NCBI RefSeq assembly: GCF_000300855.1
Contig: NZ_ALJF01000013.1
Span: 310,001-374,000 of the forward strand
Length of the DNA stretch: 64,000 nt
Direction of reading: 5' to 3'
Source of the DNA: Agrobacterium albertimagni AOL15
GTDB lineage: Bacteria > Pseudomonadota > Alphaproteobacteria > Rhizobiales > Rhizobiaceae
Shown here: in pieces, positions 8,070 to 18,065 of the stretch
How positions within the stretch are numbered: position 1 is the first letter of the stretch
Layout of the letters: each line of letters starts with the position of its first letter
The notes under the pieces: generated by a model
The model's database searches: none
What the model was told of the DNA's origin: nothing
What the model saw: the letters and a program-made list of their open reading frames with translations, nothing else
Program-made: the position numbers and the translations under genes

Positions 8070-10259
8070 ATGCGACTGACAGATGTTTCAGTGACTTGGC
8101 GCCTCGCGGTGGCGCTTGCCATACCGCTCGTGGCTCTGGCCGGTCTGGCCTATGTCGAAATCAATACGACGTTAACTGCTTATCAGCACGCTCGCCATCT
8201 GAACATCGTCAGCGCCGATCTCGGCGTGATCGGTGATCTCGTGCATGCGCTCCAGGGGGAGCGCGCCGAAGCCGTGGGCCTGCTCGCCTCCAAGGGACGC
8301 GAGCACAGTGCTGAACTCGAGGCAGCTCGAACCGGCGGTGCGCCCGCGCTCGACAGGATGGATCAGGTTCTCGCTGACATGAAGGCCGAGGGCGATCCGA
8401 CGCTGATGCGCCACGAACAGGAGCTCGAGGCCGTGCTGGCGAAGCTTCCACAGATCCGGGCCTCGACAGACAATCTGGCCTTGGAGCCCACGGAGGTCTT
8501 CGTCTACTACACCGATCTCGTCCACCGGCTGATGAATGTCTCGCGCGAGTTCTCGCTCGCTGTCGGCGCCAGGGGCGTGGTCGGCAAGATGATGGCCTAC
8601 AGTCTTCTGATGAATGCCAAGGAAGTCGCAGGCCAGGAGCGCAATCTGGGTCACGCCTTCATCTCGGAAGGCAAGTTCGACGAGGCGCATTATCTCGATT
8701 TCGTCGGCATGTTCGGCTCGCAGAAGTCGCTGATCGATCAGTATCTCGAACTGCTGCCGGACGAGGATCGGGAGCACTATCGCGAATCGCTGCACACACC
8801 GGATGCGGACGCGGTCGAAGATATCCGCTCGAAGATGATGGTGGGCGGCCTGTCCGCTGACCTCTCTGCGATCGACAGCGGCGAGTGGCTGGAGCGCTCG
8901 GCGCGCCGCATCGAGCGCCTGAAGGAACTCGAAAACGAGACGCTGGCGACCATTGTCGTGGATGCACAAGGGATGGCAGATGAAGAATACCATCACCTTC
9001 TGCGCGTGGCCGGTATCACGAGCACTGTGCTCACCTTTGCCTGCTTCTTCGCCGTTTCACTGTCCCTAACCGTCGTGCGCCCGCTGCGGCGCCTGACGAA
9101 GACGATGAATGATCTGGCGGCCGGCAATGTCGAAGTCGACCTGATCCGTTCCGAGAGCAAGGACGAGATCGGCCAGATGGGGCGCGCCGTCACCGAGTAT
9201 ATCGCGCTTGCCAAGGCCCGCATGGTCAAGGAGCGCGAAGAGCAGGAGGCAGCCGAACGGATCAAGCGCGCGGCCGAGCTTGAAGCCGAACGCGAACGGG
9301 CCGAGCGTGCCGCGGAGATCGCTTATGCGGTTGAACAGCTCGCCAGTGGCCTGGATGCGCTGTCATCGGGTGAAATCGGCTATCGTCTCTCCAAACCCTT
9401 TGCCCCCTCCCTCGATCCGCTGCGCGTGAGCTTCAACGGCTCAATGGAGCGGCTGTGCGGCGTGATGTCGACCATCCGAGAGAGTACCGGACAGTTGCAT
9501 GGCGGCTCGCAGGAACTGCAACTGGCAGCCGACGATCTTGCCCGCCGTACCGAACGCCAGGCCGCGGCTCTGGAGGAGGCGGCAGCCTCTATCACGCAGA
9601 TCACCACGACCATGACGAGCTCGGCGCAGCGTGCGGAAGAGGCGGGCCTCCTGGTGCGCGAAGCAAGCGTGACCGCCCAGAAATCCGGTGCCGTCGTATC
9701 GGATACGGTCAAGGCGATGCAGCATATCGAACAGTCCTCCGGGCAGATCAGCCAGATCATCTCGGTCATCGATGAAATCGCCTTCCAGACCAACCTGCTG
9801 GCACTGAATGCCGGTGTCGAGGCCGCCCGGGCAGGGGAGGCCGGCAAGGGCTTCGCCGTCGTCGCCCAGGAAGTCCGCGAACTTGCTCAGCGGTCTGCCA
9901 ACGCCGCCCGCGAGATCAAGGCGCTGATCAATCGCTCCGCTCAGGAGGTAGAGGCCGGGGTCCGGCTGGTCAACGAAACCGGCGACACGCTGAAGGGCAT
10001 CGAAGATCACGTGATGAAGATCAATGAACGCGTCACGGCCATCGTTTCAGCCGCGAAGGAGCAGTCGGCTGCCCTTAACGAGATCAGCCAGGCCGTCAGC
10101 CAGATGGATCAGGTGACCCAGCAGAATGCGGCGATGGTCGAGGAAGCGAGTGCAGCGACGTCGAGCGTTGCAACCGAGGCCGACAGGCTCAACGGTCAGA
10201 TCGCCATGTTCAAACTGCCCGGCAACGAGAACCGTCAGCGCGGCCGCGAGGCCGCCTGA
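8070..10259 (+). CDS. Methyl-accepting chemotaxis protein with NIT-type sensor domain
   Basis: This 729-residue inner-membrane chemoreceptor has TM1 near residues 12-30 ([19 protein letters not shown]). A long periplasmic helical domain follows, resembling the nitrate/nitrite-sensing (NIT) fold, with the [17 protein letters not shown] block. TM2 is near residue 320 ([19 protein letters not shown]), followed by HAMP ([20 protein letters not shown]), a coiled-coil linker and the signalling domain with the hairpin tip [20 protein letters not shown]. There is no C-terminal CheR/CheB-binding pentapeptide; the end is GREAA. The ATG at 8070 has GGGGA upstream and is preferred to TTG at 8055. Nitrate or nitrite as ligand is a family-based guess. 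It stands alone, convergent with rsmA. Confidence 0.9.
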   Translation: MRLTDVSVTWRLAVALAIPLVALAGLAYVEINTTLTAYQHARHLNIVSADLGVIGDLVHALQGERAEAVGLLASKGREHSAELEAARTGGAPALDRMDQVLADMKAEGDPTLMRHEQELEAVLAKLPQIRASTDNLALEPTEVFVYYTDLVHRLMNVSREFSLAVGARGVVGKMMAYSLLMNAKEVAGQERNLGHAFISEGKFDEAHYLDFVGMFGSQKSLIDQYLELLPDEDREHYRESLHTPDADAVEDIRSKMMVGGLSADLSAIDSGEWLERSARRIERLKELENETLATIVVDAQGMADEEYHHLLRVAGITSTVLTFACFFAVSLSLTVVRPLRRLTKTMNDLAAGNVEVDLIRSESKDEIGQMGRAVTEYIALAKARMVKEREEQEAAERIKRAAELEAERERAERAAEIAYAVEQLASGLDALSSGEIGYRLSKPFAPSLDPLRVSFNGSMERLCGVMSTIRESTGQLHGGSQELQLAADDLARRTERQAAALEEAAASITQITTTMTSSAQRAEEAGLLVREASVTAQKSGAVVSDTVKAMQHIEQSSGQISQIISVIDEIAFQTNLLALNAGVEAARAGEAGKGFAVVAQEVRELAQRSANAAREIKALINRSAQEVEAGVRLVNETGDTLKGIEDHVMKINERVTAIVSAAKEQSAALNEISQAVSQMDQVTQQNAAMVEEASAATSSVATEADRLNGQIAMFKLPGNENRQRGREAA

Positions 10260-10274
10260 CAAAGAGCCGCGTCC

Positions 10275-11102
10275 TCAGAGCAGATTGGCGATCCGACAAA
10301 ACTCCTCGACGCTGAGCGTTTCCGCCCGGCGTTGAGGATTGATCTCGGCACGGGCGAGCAAGGCTTCGCCGCCGATCGGCTTGAGGCTCTGGCGCAGCAT
10401 CTTGCGGCGCTGACCGAAAGCAACCTGGGTTACCTTCTCCAGCTTGTCCGGATCACAGGGCAGGGGCTTTTCGATCGGCACCAGATGGACCACGGTCGAG
10501 GTCACCTTGGGTGGCGGCGTGAAGGCTTGCGGTGGGATGTCGAAGGCCATGTGCGCCTCCGTTCGCCAGCCGCAGAGCACGCCGAGCCTGCCATAGTGGT
10601 TGTCGTCCTCGCGCGCCACGATCCGCTGCCCGACTTCCTTCTGGAACATCAGCGTCAGGGACTGCCAGAAGGGCGGCCATTGGCCGGGCAACAGCCAGTT
10701 CACCAGCAACTGCGTGCCGACATTGTAAGGCAGGTTCGCGATGATCTTGACCGGCTCGCCCGGGGCGACGCTCGCAAAATCGGTCTTCAGCGCATCACCT
10801 TCGATCACCTCGAGGCGACCGGGATAATGGTCGGCAATCTCCTGGAGAGCCGGCAGGCAACGCGGATCACGCTCGATCGCAATGACCTTCTTTGCGCCAA
10901 GCGCAAGGATCGCTCGGGTCAGGCCGCCCGGACCCGGCCCAACCTCGATCACCGTCACCCCTTCGAGCGAACCGGCATTGCGGGCCACCTTTTGGGTCAG
11001 GTTCAGGTCGAGGATAAAGTTCTGTCCGAGTGCCTTCTTGGCATCGAGGCCATGACGCCCGATCACGTCGCGCAGCGGTGGCAGTCCGTCGAGCGCGGCC
11101 AT
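10275..11102 (-). CDS. rsmA: 16S rRNA (adenine1518-N6/adenine1519-N6)-dimethyltransferase
   Basis: RsmA (KsgA) dimethylates two adjacent adenines in helix 45 of 16S rRNA as a late 30S assembly check. The 275-residue Rossmann-fold enzyme shows [10 protein letters not shown] near the N-terminus, the SAM motif [16 protein letters not shown], and the catalytic NLPYNVGTQ loop. The start overlaps the pdxA stop as TGATG (11100-11104), so translation is probably coupled. It is the last gene of the lptF-to-rsmA minus-strand operon. Confidence 0.97.
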   Translation of the reverse strand: MAALDGLPPLRDVIGRHGLDAKKALGQNFILDLNLTQKVARNAGSLEGVTVIEVGPGPGGLTRAILALGAKKVIAIERDPRCLPALQEIADHYPGRLEVIEGDALKTDFASVAPGEPVKIIANLPYNVGTQLLVNWLLPGQWPPFWQSLTLMFQKEVGQRIVAREDDNHYGRLGVLCGWRTEAHMAFDIPPQAFTPPPKVTSTVVHLVPIEKPLPCDPDKLEKVTQVAFGQRRKMLRQSLKPIGGEALLARAEINPQRRAETLSVEEFCRIANLL

Positions 11103-12124
11103 CAGTGGGATGTATCCTTGTCCTGCGCCATGCGATCGGCCATCCGCAAGGCTGCGACGAGGCTGGTCTCCTTGGCAAAACCGCTGCCCGCGAGGCCGAA
11201 GGCCGTCCCGTGATCGGGTGAGGTACGGATCAAGGGAAGCCCGAGCGTCACGTTGACGCTGTCGTCGAAGCCGAGTGCCTTGGCCGGAATCAGTGCCTGG
11301 TCGTGATACATGCAGATCGCCACATCATAGCGGCTGCGTGCATCGTCGTGGAACATGGTGTCGGCGGGCAGGGGGCCGAAGCCATCGATGCCATCGTCGC
11401 GCAGGCGGCGGATCGCCGGATGGATGATGTCGTCGTCCTCATGGCCGATCGCGCCATTCTCGCCCGCATGTGGATTGAGGCCGGCAATCGCTAGCCGTGG
11501 GGAGGCGATCCCGAACCGATCAGCGAGATCCTTCGCGACGATCCGGCAGGTGTCAACGATCAGGTCTTCCGTCAGCGCGCCCGGTACATCTTTCAGCGGA
11601 ATATGGATGGTCACCGGGACGGCCTTGAGCTTCGGGCCTGCAAGCATCATGACCGGCATGACGGAACCACCCTTTGCCCGCGCCGCGAGATCGGCGAGAA
11701 ACTCGGTATGTCCGGGAAAACCGAAGCCGGCTTCGTAAAGCACGGATTTTGCGATCGGATTGGTGACGACTGCACGCACATCACCTGCGAGGCAAAGCGC
11801 AACGGCTGTCTCTATGGCTGCGATCGTGCCGCGGGCATTCGCCACATGCGGCTTGCCAGCCAAGACGTCGACGCCGGTGGGAATGGGGAGAACCGGAAGT
11901 GCCCGGGCGAAGACGCCGCTTACATGCGCCGCATCCGACGCCTCGACGGCAATTTCGAGTTCCAGCTGGCGGGCCCGGACCTTCAGGACCTCGGGATCGC
12001 CGATATAGAGGAACGGCGGGAGTGCCAGTTCATCCCGTTTCAGCCACGCCTGAAGAGCGATATCCGGCCCGATACCGGCCGGATCGCCCTGGCTGAGCGC
12101 CAGCGGAAGGACGCCATTGGTCAT
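11102..12124 (-). CDS. pdxA: 4-hydroxythreonine-4-phosphate dehydrogenase
   Basis: PdxA oxidises 4-phosphohydroxy-L-threonine in the DXP-dependent route to pyridoxal phosphate. The 340-residue protein begins with [17 protein letters not shown]. It has metal-ligand and substrate blocks [23 protein letters not shown] and [20 protein letters not shown], and ends near [13 protein letters not shown]. It follows the surA-like gene by 18 nt and overlaps rsmA by one base. The surA-pdxA-rsmA order is conserved in many proteobacteria. Confidence 0.96.
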   Translation of the reverse strand: MTNGVLPLALSQGDPAGIGPDIALQAWLKRDELALPPFLYIGDPEVLKVRARQLELEIAVEASDAAHVSGVFARALPVLPIPTGVDVLAGKPHVANARGTIAAIETAVALCLAGDVRAVVTNPIAKSVLYEAGFGFPGHTEFLADLAARAKGGSVMPVMMLAGPKLKAVPVTIHIPLKDVPGALTEDLIVDTCRIVAKDLADRFGIASPRLAIAGLNPHAGENGAIGHEDDDIIHPAIRRLRDDGIDGFGPLPADTMFHDDARSRYDVAICMYHDQALIPAKALGFDDSVNVTLGLPLIRTSPDHGTAFGLAGSGFAKETSLVAALRMADRMAQDKDTSH

Positions 12125-12142
12125 GGATCGGCCTTTCGAGGC

Positions 12143-13087
12143 TTATTGCATTACGATCTGTGCCTTCGAGCGCAGTTCTTCCAGGTATTTGTCGGAATTC
12201 GGGTTCTCGCCCTGCTGTTCCTTGCCGAGATCCTCGGCGCGGAAGACGACCTCTGCCGCAACATCGTCGGAAACCTGACGTTGGTTGCAGATGGCGAGAT
12301 ACTCGACGCCACGCTCCGTCACGCGGGTTGCCGTCGTGCCCCCCTTTGCCTTTTCGACCAGCGGCTTCCATTCCGGCGGCATTTCGGGCTCGAGAACGCG
12401 GCCGAGATTGCGGATCGACACATCGAGATAGTTCTTGGCGAATTCCATCGCCTGATCGCAGCCCGGGAAGGAGGCGCGCGACTTTTCGGCTTCCGCCTTG
12501 CGCTTGCCGACAATGCCCTTCTTCGAGGCAGGCACGACGAAGATCACCTGCTTCAGGAAGTATTCCGTCGTCACCGGCTTCTCTTTGTTTTCCAGAAGAC
12601 GGGTCACGAGATCCTGGTTCGACAAACGGCCACGTGCGCCTGCGCCGTAACGCGCGTTCACGAGGCGCGGCCAGCTCATGGAGACGGCGATGAAGGACTT
12701 GAAGTGGGCAGCACCCACGCCCGCCTGATCGAGCACGGAATTGAGCTGCGATACGGACATCTTGTTCGATGACGCAAAGCGTTCGAACGAGGCATCGACA
12801 TCCGCCGTGCTGACGGACATGCCGACGCGCGCGATTTCCTCGCGCTTCAGCGTTTCGTTCACGAGCTCTTCGCGGGCGATCTGCTGGAGATTGCCGCTGC
12901 GACGCTGCAGCCTTAGGAAGGCCACGCGGCGCGCGACGTCAGCGCTGGTGATCGCGGTCTTGTTGACAACGGCTGCCACCGATGTTGCTGCCTGAGCCGG
13001 CGCAAAGATTGGCGTCGGGCTGACGCTCAAGGACAGCGCGATGACGCCGGCGAGCAGCAGACCGGTGCCTTTTTTTGCATGAGCCAT
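12143..13087 (-). CDS. SurA-like periplasmic chaperone / peptidyl-prolyl isomerase
   Basis: This 314-residue exported protein has a signal peptide (hydrophobic GLLLAGVIALSLSVSPTPIF, cleavage likely after PAQAA). A SurA N-terminal chaperone domain follows: VVNKTAITSADVARRVAFLR, then EELVNETLKREE. The remainder is a shortened region where enteric SurA has two parvulin domains, and I see no convincing complete parvulin domain. It sits between lptD and pdxA, the usual surA locus. The likely role is escorting outer-membrane proteins such as LptD. Isomerase activity is uncertain. Confidence 0.85.
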   Translation of the reverse strand: MAHAKKGTGLLLAGVIALSLSVSPTPIFAPAQAATSVAAVVNKTAITSADVARRVAFLRLQRRSGNLQQIAREELVNETLKREEIARVGMSVSTADVDASFERFASSNKMSVSQLNSVLDQAGVGAAHFKSFIAVSMSWPRLVNARYGAGARGRLSNQDLVTRLLENKEKPVTTEYFLKQVIFVVPASKKGIVGKRKAEAEKSRASFPGCDQAMEFAKNYLDVSIRNLGRVLEPEMPPEWKPLVEKAKGGTTATRVTERGVEYLAICNQRQVSDDVAAEVVFRAEDLGKEQQGENPNSDKYLEELRSKAQIVMQ

Positions 13088-13154
13088 CTGTCATCCTTTC
13101 TCCGAACTGCAGAAGTCTGCTCCGGACTTAGATCATGTAACGGATTTTAGAACC

Positions 13155-13182
13155 GCCGCACGGATTGCACAATCCATGCGGC
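13155..13182 (-). other. Stem-loop between lptD and surA-like gene
   Basis: The 127-nt gap between lptD and the surA-like gene holds a near-perfect hairpin. GCCGCA (13155-13160) pairs with TGCGGC (13177-13182), and GGATT (13162-13166) pairs with AATCC (13171-13175). There is one internal mismatch and a 4-nt loop. No long T run follows on the minus strand, so it looks more like an mRNA-processing, stability or attenuation element than a full terminator. Confidence 0.55.
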
Positions 13183-13214
13183 GAAACAATGACCTGCATC
13201 GCAGCGGTTTGGCC

Positions 13215-15551
13215 TCACTGGAAGGAGGTGTCGCTGAGATTGATCTCTCCGAGGGTGCGGAACACCAGCTTTCCACCGATCGTCCAGTCGTTCGCGGTCT
13301 CGGCATTCGGGTCGTACTTGTCCGAATAGGCGATCGAGAAGACCGTGCATTCGTCGGCATAGGAGATGCCAACACTGCGGCGGTTGAACTTGTCGGCATC
13401 GATGTCGTAGTTCACCGAGCCAAACACCGACCAATTCTCAGTGACCTTCACGGTCGTGGAGCTGGTGACCGTCTGGTTGTCGTTGATGAAAGAGTAGGCC
13501 GGGCGAGCGTCAACCTGGGTAAATGTCAGGCTGGTTTCAAACCGGTCCTGAGCATAGGTCGCGTTAACGTCGGTACGGCGGATATCGAGCGTTTCCTCGT
13601 CGAGCCGAACACCGGCACTCAGCGACAGACCAATCGGCAGTTCGAAGCCAGCCGATGCGACGTAGTCGGAGACGTCAGTCTCAAGGCCGGAATCGGAGCC
13701 CACGGCCAGCAGGTCCTGTGTCGCATAGGAGTTCAGGCCTGCCAGATGGTAGGACTGGCCGATGACAGCACGAACACCGATCCCGTTGTCGAAGCTGCCA
13801 GTGTAGCGCATGCCGACATTGGCGCGCGTGCCGCCCTCGACACGGTCAAAACCGGAAAACTTGTTGCGCGAGAAGAGGTTGCTCGCATCGAACACTAGGC
13901 TCTGCGCGTCTTCGTTCGGCAACTGGCCAGCATAGCCCTCGTTGTTGCGGGCATAGATCTGCGCGATCGGCTCGATGATATGCGAGCTGTTCGCAGTCGT
14001 GATCAGCCAGGGGTAGCGGGCTTCGATACCGGCGGTCAGCAAATAGCGGGCAGGCGCGTCGTTGCTGGTGTAGCCGCCGGTGTAGTTGCCGGGCGCGTCC
14101 ATGGCGAGGCCATATACATCGCCGCGCGCAGCCAGGAGAGGCGTGATCTGCAAGCCGCCCGGACCGTCGTAGGTGCGTTCCCATTCGAGCTCGCCCGTCA
14201 GGCGGTTCATATTGCCCTTGAGTCCTCGATAAACATCGAATGCGCCGTCCCTGTTGGTGTCGGCGAACTCACTCGAGAAGCGCGACAGGGAGGTGAAGTT
14301 CAATGTGCCCGACAACTGGCCGCCGGCGACCAGTTCGGGGGCGTAGTAGCTGTAGTCGATGACCGGCAGGACGGTCGCCTGCTTCTTTTCAGCCGTATTG
14401 TTCAGGTCGGCGTCCTGAACGTCGAAGTAATAGCCGCGCATGTCGAAGAAATTGCGTTCGCCGACACCGGTCAGATAGACGACATTGGTGTTCGTCGAGG
14501 CGTTGAGGCCTTCGATGCCGTAGGTACGTGCGAAGTTGTTGTCGCTCTGCACCATGACATCCCAGCCGAATGCCCAGCGCGGATTGATCTTGAACTCGCC
14601 CTTGGACGCGATGAGGCCGCGCGCGTCACGCTCGGCGTCACTCGTACCGGCGGTGAATTCGTCGGTATTCATCTGGCTGATGCCGGCGATCCGGATGTTG
14701 GCCTGCCCCTTCTCGAAGCGCTGGCGAACCTCTGCTTCGAGCAGCACGCCTTGCGAGCTGAAGCCTGTCGTCGTAATCGTTGCATCGCGATCCGGCGCGA
14801 TGGCAATATAGTAGGGGACCGCAATGCCGAAGCCGACGTTTTCGCCCGACCGGAACTGCGGGAACAGGAAGCCCGACTTCCGCTTGACGGTATTATCAGG
14901 CACCTCGATGAAAGGCAGCGTCACAAGCGACTTGCCGAACAGTTCGAAACGCGCCCTTTCGAGGCGGACGGTCTTTTTGGTGCCGTCCTGCACCACGCGT
15001 TCCGCTTTCACCTGCCAGAGCGGCGGACGAGAGGGGTTTTCCGCGCAGGGAAGACATGCCGTGTACACGCCCTTGTGCAGAATCATCTGCGTGCCGCCGA
15101 CGCGTTGAGCGCTTTCGGCAACCAGTCGGGTGTTATCGGTGCTCTCGACGCGCAAGGCACGCAGGAAGCCGTCGGAGAAATTGTCGGTGACATCGAGCGA
15201 ATCCGCATAGATGCGGTTGCCGGTCGGCTCGACCAGCTCGATATTGCCCGCCGCTGTGACGCGGCCCGTTTTCTGGTCGTATACGACCTGACGGGCCACC
15301 ATCTGGTAGCCGGCATAATTGATCTGCACCGCACCGTTCGCGACCACGCGCTCGGCATCACGGTCATAAACGAGTTCATTGGCTGCCAGAAGCAGCTTCG
15401 CGTCATCAGGGACGTTGCCTGCCATCGACGCTGAGTCGGACAGGCTCTGCGCATGCACGAGAGGCGCGGTGGGCGCCATAGCGCACACAGCGACACTGGT
15501 CAGCAGGGCTACTGAGAGCCTCCTGATATTCCCGCGGTCTTTTACCGCCAC
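13215..15551 (-). CDS. lptD: LPS-assembly protein LptD
   Basis: LptD is the outer-membrane barrel that inserts lipopolysaccharide into the outer leaflet. The 778-residue protein has a signal peptide (about residues 1-34, ending VHAQS), a periplasmic OstA-type beta-jellyroll (about residues 50-130) and a large C-terminal barrel ending in Phe-Gln. The mature part has three cysteines, a C-x2-C pair at 166/169 and one at 735. The E. coli protein has four. The start is GTG at 15551, fused to the lptG stop (TAGTG), with a strong AGGAGG seven bases upstream. Its position after lptG and before surA supports the call. Confidence 0.95.
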   Translation of the reverse strand: MAVKDRGNIRRLSVALLTSVAVCAMAPTAPLVHAQSLSDSASMAGNVPDDAKLLLAANELVYDRDAERVVANGAVQINYAGYQMVARQVVYDQKTGRVTAAGNIELVEPTGNRIYADSLDVTDNFSDGFLRALRVESTDNTRLVAESAQRVGGTQMILHKGVYTACLPCAENPSRPPLWQVKAERVVQDGTKKTVRLERARFELFGKSLVTLPFIEVPDNTVKRKSGFLFPQFRSGENVGFGIAVPYYIAIAPDRDATITTTGFSSQGVLLEAEVRQRFEKGQANIRIAGISQMNTDEFTAGTSDAERDARGLIASKGEFKINPRWAFGWDVMVQSDNNFARTYGIEGLNASTNTNVVYLTGVGERNFFDMRGYYFDVQDADLNNTAEKKQATVLPVIDYSYYAPELVAGGQLSGTLNFTSLSRFSSEFADTNRDGAFDVYRGLKGNMNRLTGELEWERTYDGPGGLQITPLLAARGDVYGLAMDAPGNYTGGYTSNDAPARYLLTAGIEARYPWLITTANSSHIIEPIAQIYARNNEGYAGQLPNEDAQSLVFDASNLFSRNKFSGFDRVEGGTRANVGMRYTGSFDNGIGVRAVIGQSYHLAGLNSYATQDLLAVGSDSGLETDVSDYVASAGFELPIGLSLSAGVRLDEETLDIRRTDVNATYAQDRFETSLTFTQVDARPAYSFINDNQTVTSSTTVKVTENWSVFGSVNYDIDADKFNRRSVGISYADECTVFSIAYSDKYDPNAETANDWTIGGKLVFRTLGEINLSDTSFQ

Positions 15552-16633
15552 TAACCATCCTCCTTGTGAAGCAGAATCGTTGCCCCCAGTGCCATGGCTA
15601 CGACAACTGGGACCCAGGCCGCAACATATGGCGGCATGACGCCGCTGCTTCCGAATGCTCTAACGAGCACAGAGACAACATAAAGCACGAAGCCTGACAA
15701 TATTCCACCGAGAATCACCGTTCTCGATTGGTTGATACGGCTGAATTTCAGCGAAACGGTTGCTGCAATCAGCGTCATTGCAATCATCAGGAATGGCAGG
15801 GAAAGCAGCGAATGAAACTGCGTTTCCAGCGCATGAGGTGCGATCCCGAAGGATCGGGCAACTTCAATTTTCTGAAAAAGATCATAAAAAGCAACGCTTT
15901 CCGGTCGGGCAAGGCGCTGCTGAACGAATTCCTCGTTGAGGTTGGTCGCAACCCGCGCCTCGGCGAGTCGCGTCTGGATTTCTCCCGGACGTGTCTCGAG
16001 AACGTCGGTAAGCATCCAGTAACCATCTTTCAAAGAAGCCGTGCGTGCATCCTGACGCAGCACGATGCGTCCGTCCTGGTCGAAATGCAGCAGAACGGCG
16101 TCGACGAGCAGCGTGCCATCCTCAAGGACGGCGCGCGCACCGAGCGCCACGTCATTGCCGCCGCTCGACTGGCGAAGCCACGGAATCGGTGCAGGTTTCG
16201 CGCTGCCGGCCGTTTCACGCCACTTCGTCTCGATTTCGGTGCCCTGACGTTCACCCCAGGCGGCGAGGGGATTGATCACCAGCGTCGTCGTCAGGCCGAT
16301 CAGGGTGGCGCCGGTCAGGAATGGCGCCATGAACTGCCAGACGGAAATGCCCGCCGCCCGCGCGACGACCAGTTCCGACTTGCGGTTGAGGCTGATCAAG
16401 GTTGCCATGCCGACAAAGAGGCCGATGAACGGCACCGTCTGCTGCAGGATCAGAGGCAGCCGCAAGGCCGTGAGGTAAAGCACGCCGGTCACGGAATAGC
16501 CCGGCAGGTTGTCGTAGCGCCCAGAGGTTTCCGTGAAGTCGATGAGATAAGTGATCGAGATGACGCCGAGGAAGAACCAAAGCGACGTCATCATGTAGCG
16601 ACGGAAGAAATAAAGCCCGAGGGTCCAGATCAT
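15551..16633 (-). CDS. lptG: LPS export ABC transporter permease LptG
   Basis: LptG pairs with LptF and the LptB ATPase to extract LPS from the inner membrane. The 360-residue YjgP/YjgQ-family protein has two N-terminal membrane spans, a coupling helix region (SLNRKSELVVARAAGIS), a periplasmic jellyroll of about 150 residues and C-terminal spans including FLMIAMTLIAATVSLKFS. It overlaps lptF by four bases (ATGA) and lptD by one base. LptB is not in this window. Confidence 0.95.
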   Translation of the reverse strand: MIWTLGLYFFRRYMMTSLWFFLGVISITYLIDFTETSGRYDNLPGYSVTGVLYLTALRLPLILQQTVPFIGLFVGMATLISLNRKSELVVARAAGISVWQFMAPFLTGATLIGLTTTLVINPLAAWGERQGTEIETKWRETAGSAKPAPIPWLRQSSGGNDVALGARAVLEDGTLLVDAVLLHFDQDGRIVLRQDARTASLKDGYWMLTDVLETRPGEIQTRLAEARVATNLNEEFVQQRLARPESVAFYDLFQKIEVARSFGIAPHALETQFHSLLSLPFLMIAMTLIAATVSLKFSRINQSRTVILGGILSGFVLYVVSVLVRAFGSSGVMPPYVAAWVPVVVAMALGATILLHKEDG

Positions 16634-17796
16634 GCCGCGCCCCCGGTGCTTGCGCCCAGACGCTTCTGCGTCAGCGTGATCGCCTTGCTCACGAGCGTGG
16701 ATATAGCACGCGGCAATCGCGGACTGCGGTTGGTCGCAAGCATGAAGGCAGCGACCGCGCCGCTGCCAAGCGGTACCAGATATTGCAGGGGCACGAAGGC
16801 TGCGGATGTTTCCACCAACGAGGTGACGTAGTTCGACGCCCAGAAGATGGTGAGCGACATCAATAGCGCCGAGGCCATGGGATGCAATCGCGCCTCACGG
16901 TGGGACCGCGCATCACCGCAGATCATCAGACTGATCAAAGCAAAGACCAGCGGGAAGAAGGCCGCGCTGATGCGCCGGTGAAGCTCGGCCGTGAAGTCGT
17001 TGGGATTGCTGACATAGCGCTCGTCGAGCGGATCGGGATCCATCAGATAGGACAGGTCGCGATCCTTGGCGCCGAAGCGGGCCTGACCGCGTTCCTCCGA
17101 GAGATCCGAAAGATCGAAGGCATAGCGGTCGAAGCGGATGACGGTCACATCGCCGTTTGGCGCTTTGCGCTGCACTTCGCCATCCTGCATGACCAGCGCC
17201 TTGCCGGTCTCTTCGACCGCACCCTCGCGGGCATAATAGATGAGCTCGGACGCCGGGTCACGGGAATCGGCAACCAGCAGTCCCTTCATCTTGCGGCCTG
17301 CCTGCCGCTCGGAAATCTGCACGTAAAGCCCGGGCTCGATCTGACGGAAGGTCTTTTCCTCGATGACCGAAGAGAGAAGATCGGCATAGGCGGTCGCGAT
17401 CATGGTCCGCACATTGACGCGCATCGCCGGCTCGACGAAGCCGAGCATGACCAGCGAGAAAATGCTGAGGCCGCCGGCCAGCATCAGGAGCGGACGCTGG
17501 ATCGTTCGTCTCGGTGCTCCGGCGGCATCGATGACCGCAAGCTCCGAATCGTTGTTCATCGTGGTCAGCGTATGGGTGATACCGATGACCAGCGCGAAGG
17601 GCAGGACGGTCGCGATGATGGTCGGCAGGATCATCGTCGCCAGCAGCATGAAGGACCCGACCGACTGGCCACTGTCGGTGACGAGGTTGATACGTCGCAA
17701 TACCTGCGTCGTCCAGATGATCGCCAGCACCGGCAAAAGCGCTGTCGTGAACATCAGGACGACCCGCCGCAGGATGTATTGTTCGAGTATCTTCAT
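16630..17796 (-). CDS. lptF: LPS export ABC transporter permease LptF
   Basis: LptF is the second permease subunit of the LptB2FG transporter. The 388-residue protein begins MKILEQYILRRVVLMF and has membrane spans near its N-terminus, the MNNDSELAVIDAAGA coupling region, a periplasmic domain and C-terminal spans. ATG at 17796 is preceded by AAGGGAA and begins the conserved first helix. The frame is open up to 17994, but those 66 residues are Arg-rich, have no family match and would cover the promoter region. It is the first gene of the lptF-lptG-lptD-surA-pdxA-rsmA operon. Confidence 0.95.
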   Translation of the reverse strand: MKILEQYILRRVVLMFTTALLPVLAIIWTTQVLRRINLVTDSGQSVGSFMLLATMILPTIIATVLPFALVIGITHTLTTMNNDSELAVIDAAGAPRRTIQRPLLMLAGGLSIFSLVMLGFVEPAMRVNVRTMIATAYADLLSSVIEEKTFRQIEPGLYVQISERQAGRKMKGLLVADSRDPASELIYYAREGAVEETGKALVMQDGEVQRKAPNGDVTVIRFDRYAFDLSDLSEERGQARFGAKDRDLSYLMDPDPLDERYVSNPNDFTAELHRRISAAFFPLVFALISLMICGDARSHREARLHPMASALLMSLTIFWASNYVTSLVETSAAFVPLQYLVPLGSGAVAAFMLATNRSPRLPRAISTLVSKAITLTQKRLGASTGGAA

Positions 17797-18065
17797 AGGG
17801 TTCCCTTGCAGGCGCGACACGCAGACGTCGCGCCGAGGATTGGCGTTCTCTACAATGCTTGCGGCATTTTGGCGACCGAGGGATGGCAATTTCCCCGGCT
17901 TCCTGATCCTGTTTTTTCTTTCACCGCGATAAATCGGACACGCTGGCGCGCCCATGGCCGCAATCGGGGGATTGGATGAGGAATGCCCGGTCAAACTCTT
18001 GCCATCGTTCGCGAAAAGACCATGATCCTCACAAGTCTTCTCATCACGTATCCAGGATGCCCTTC
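17797..18065. promoter_or_regulatory. Divergent promoter region lptF / pepA
   Basis: This 269-nt gap between divergent lptF and pepA must carry promoters for both the LPS-transport operon and pepA-holC. The stretch around 17900-17930 is T-rich. I see no confident sigma-70 pair or long palindrome. Confidence 0.45.

Noticed and set aside
17797..17994. N-terminal extension of lptF
   Set aside because: The added 66 residues are low-complexity and basic, match nothing, and would fill the divergent promoter region. ATG 17796 has a good ribosome site.
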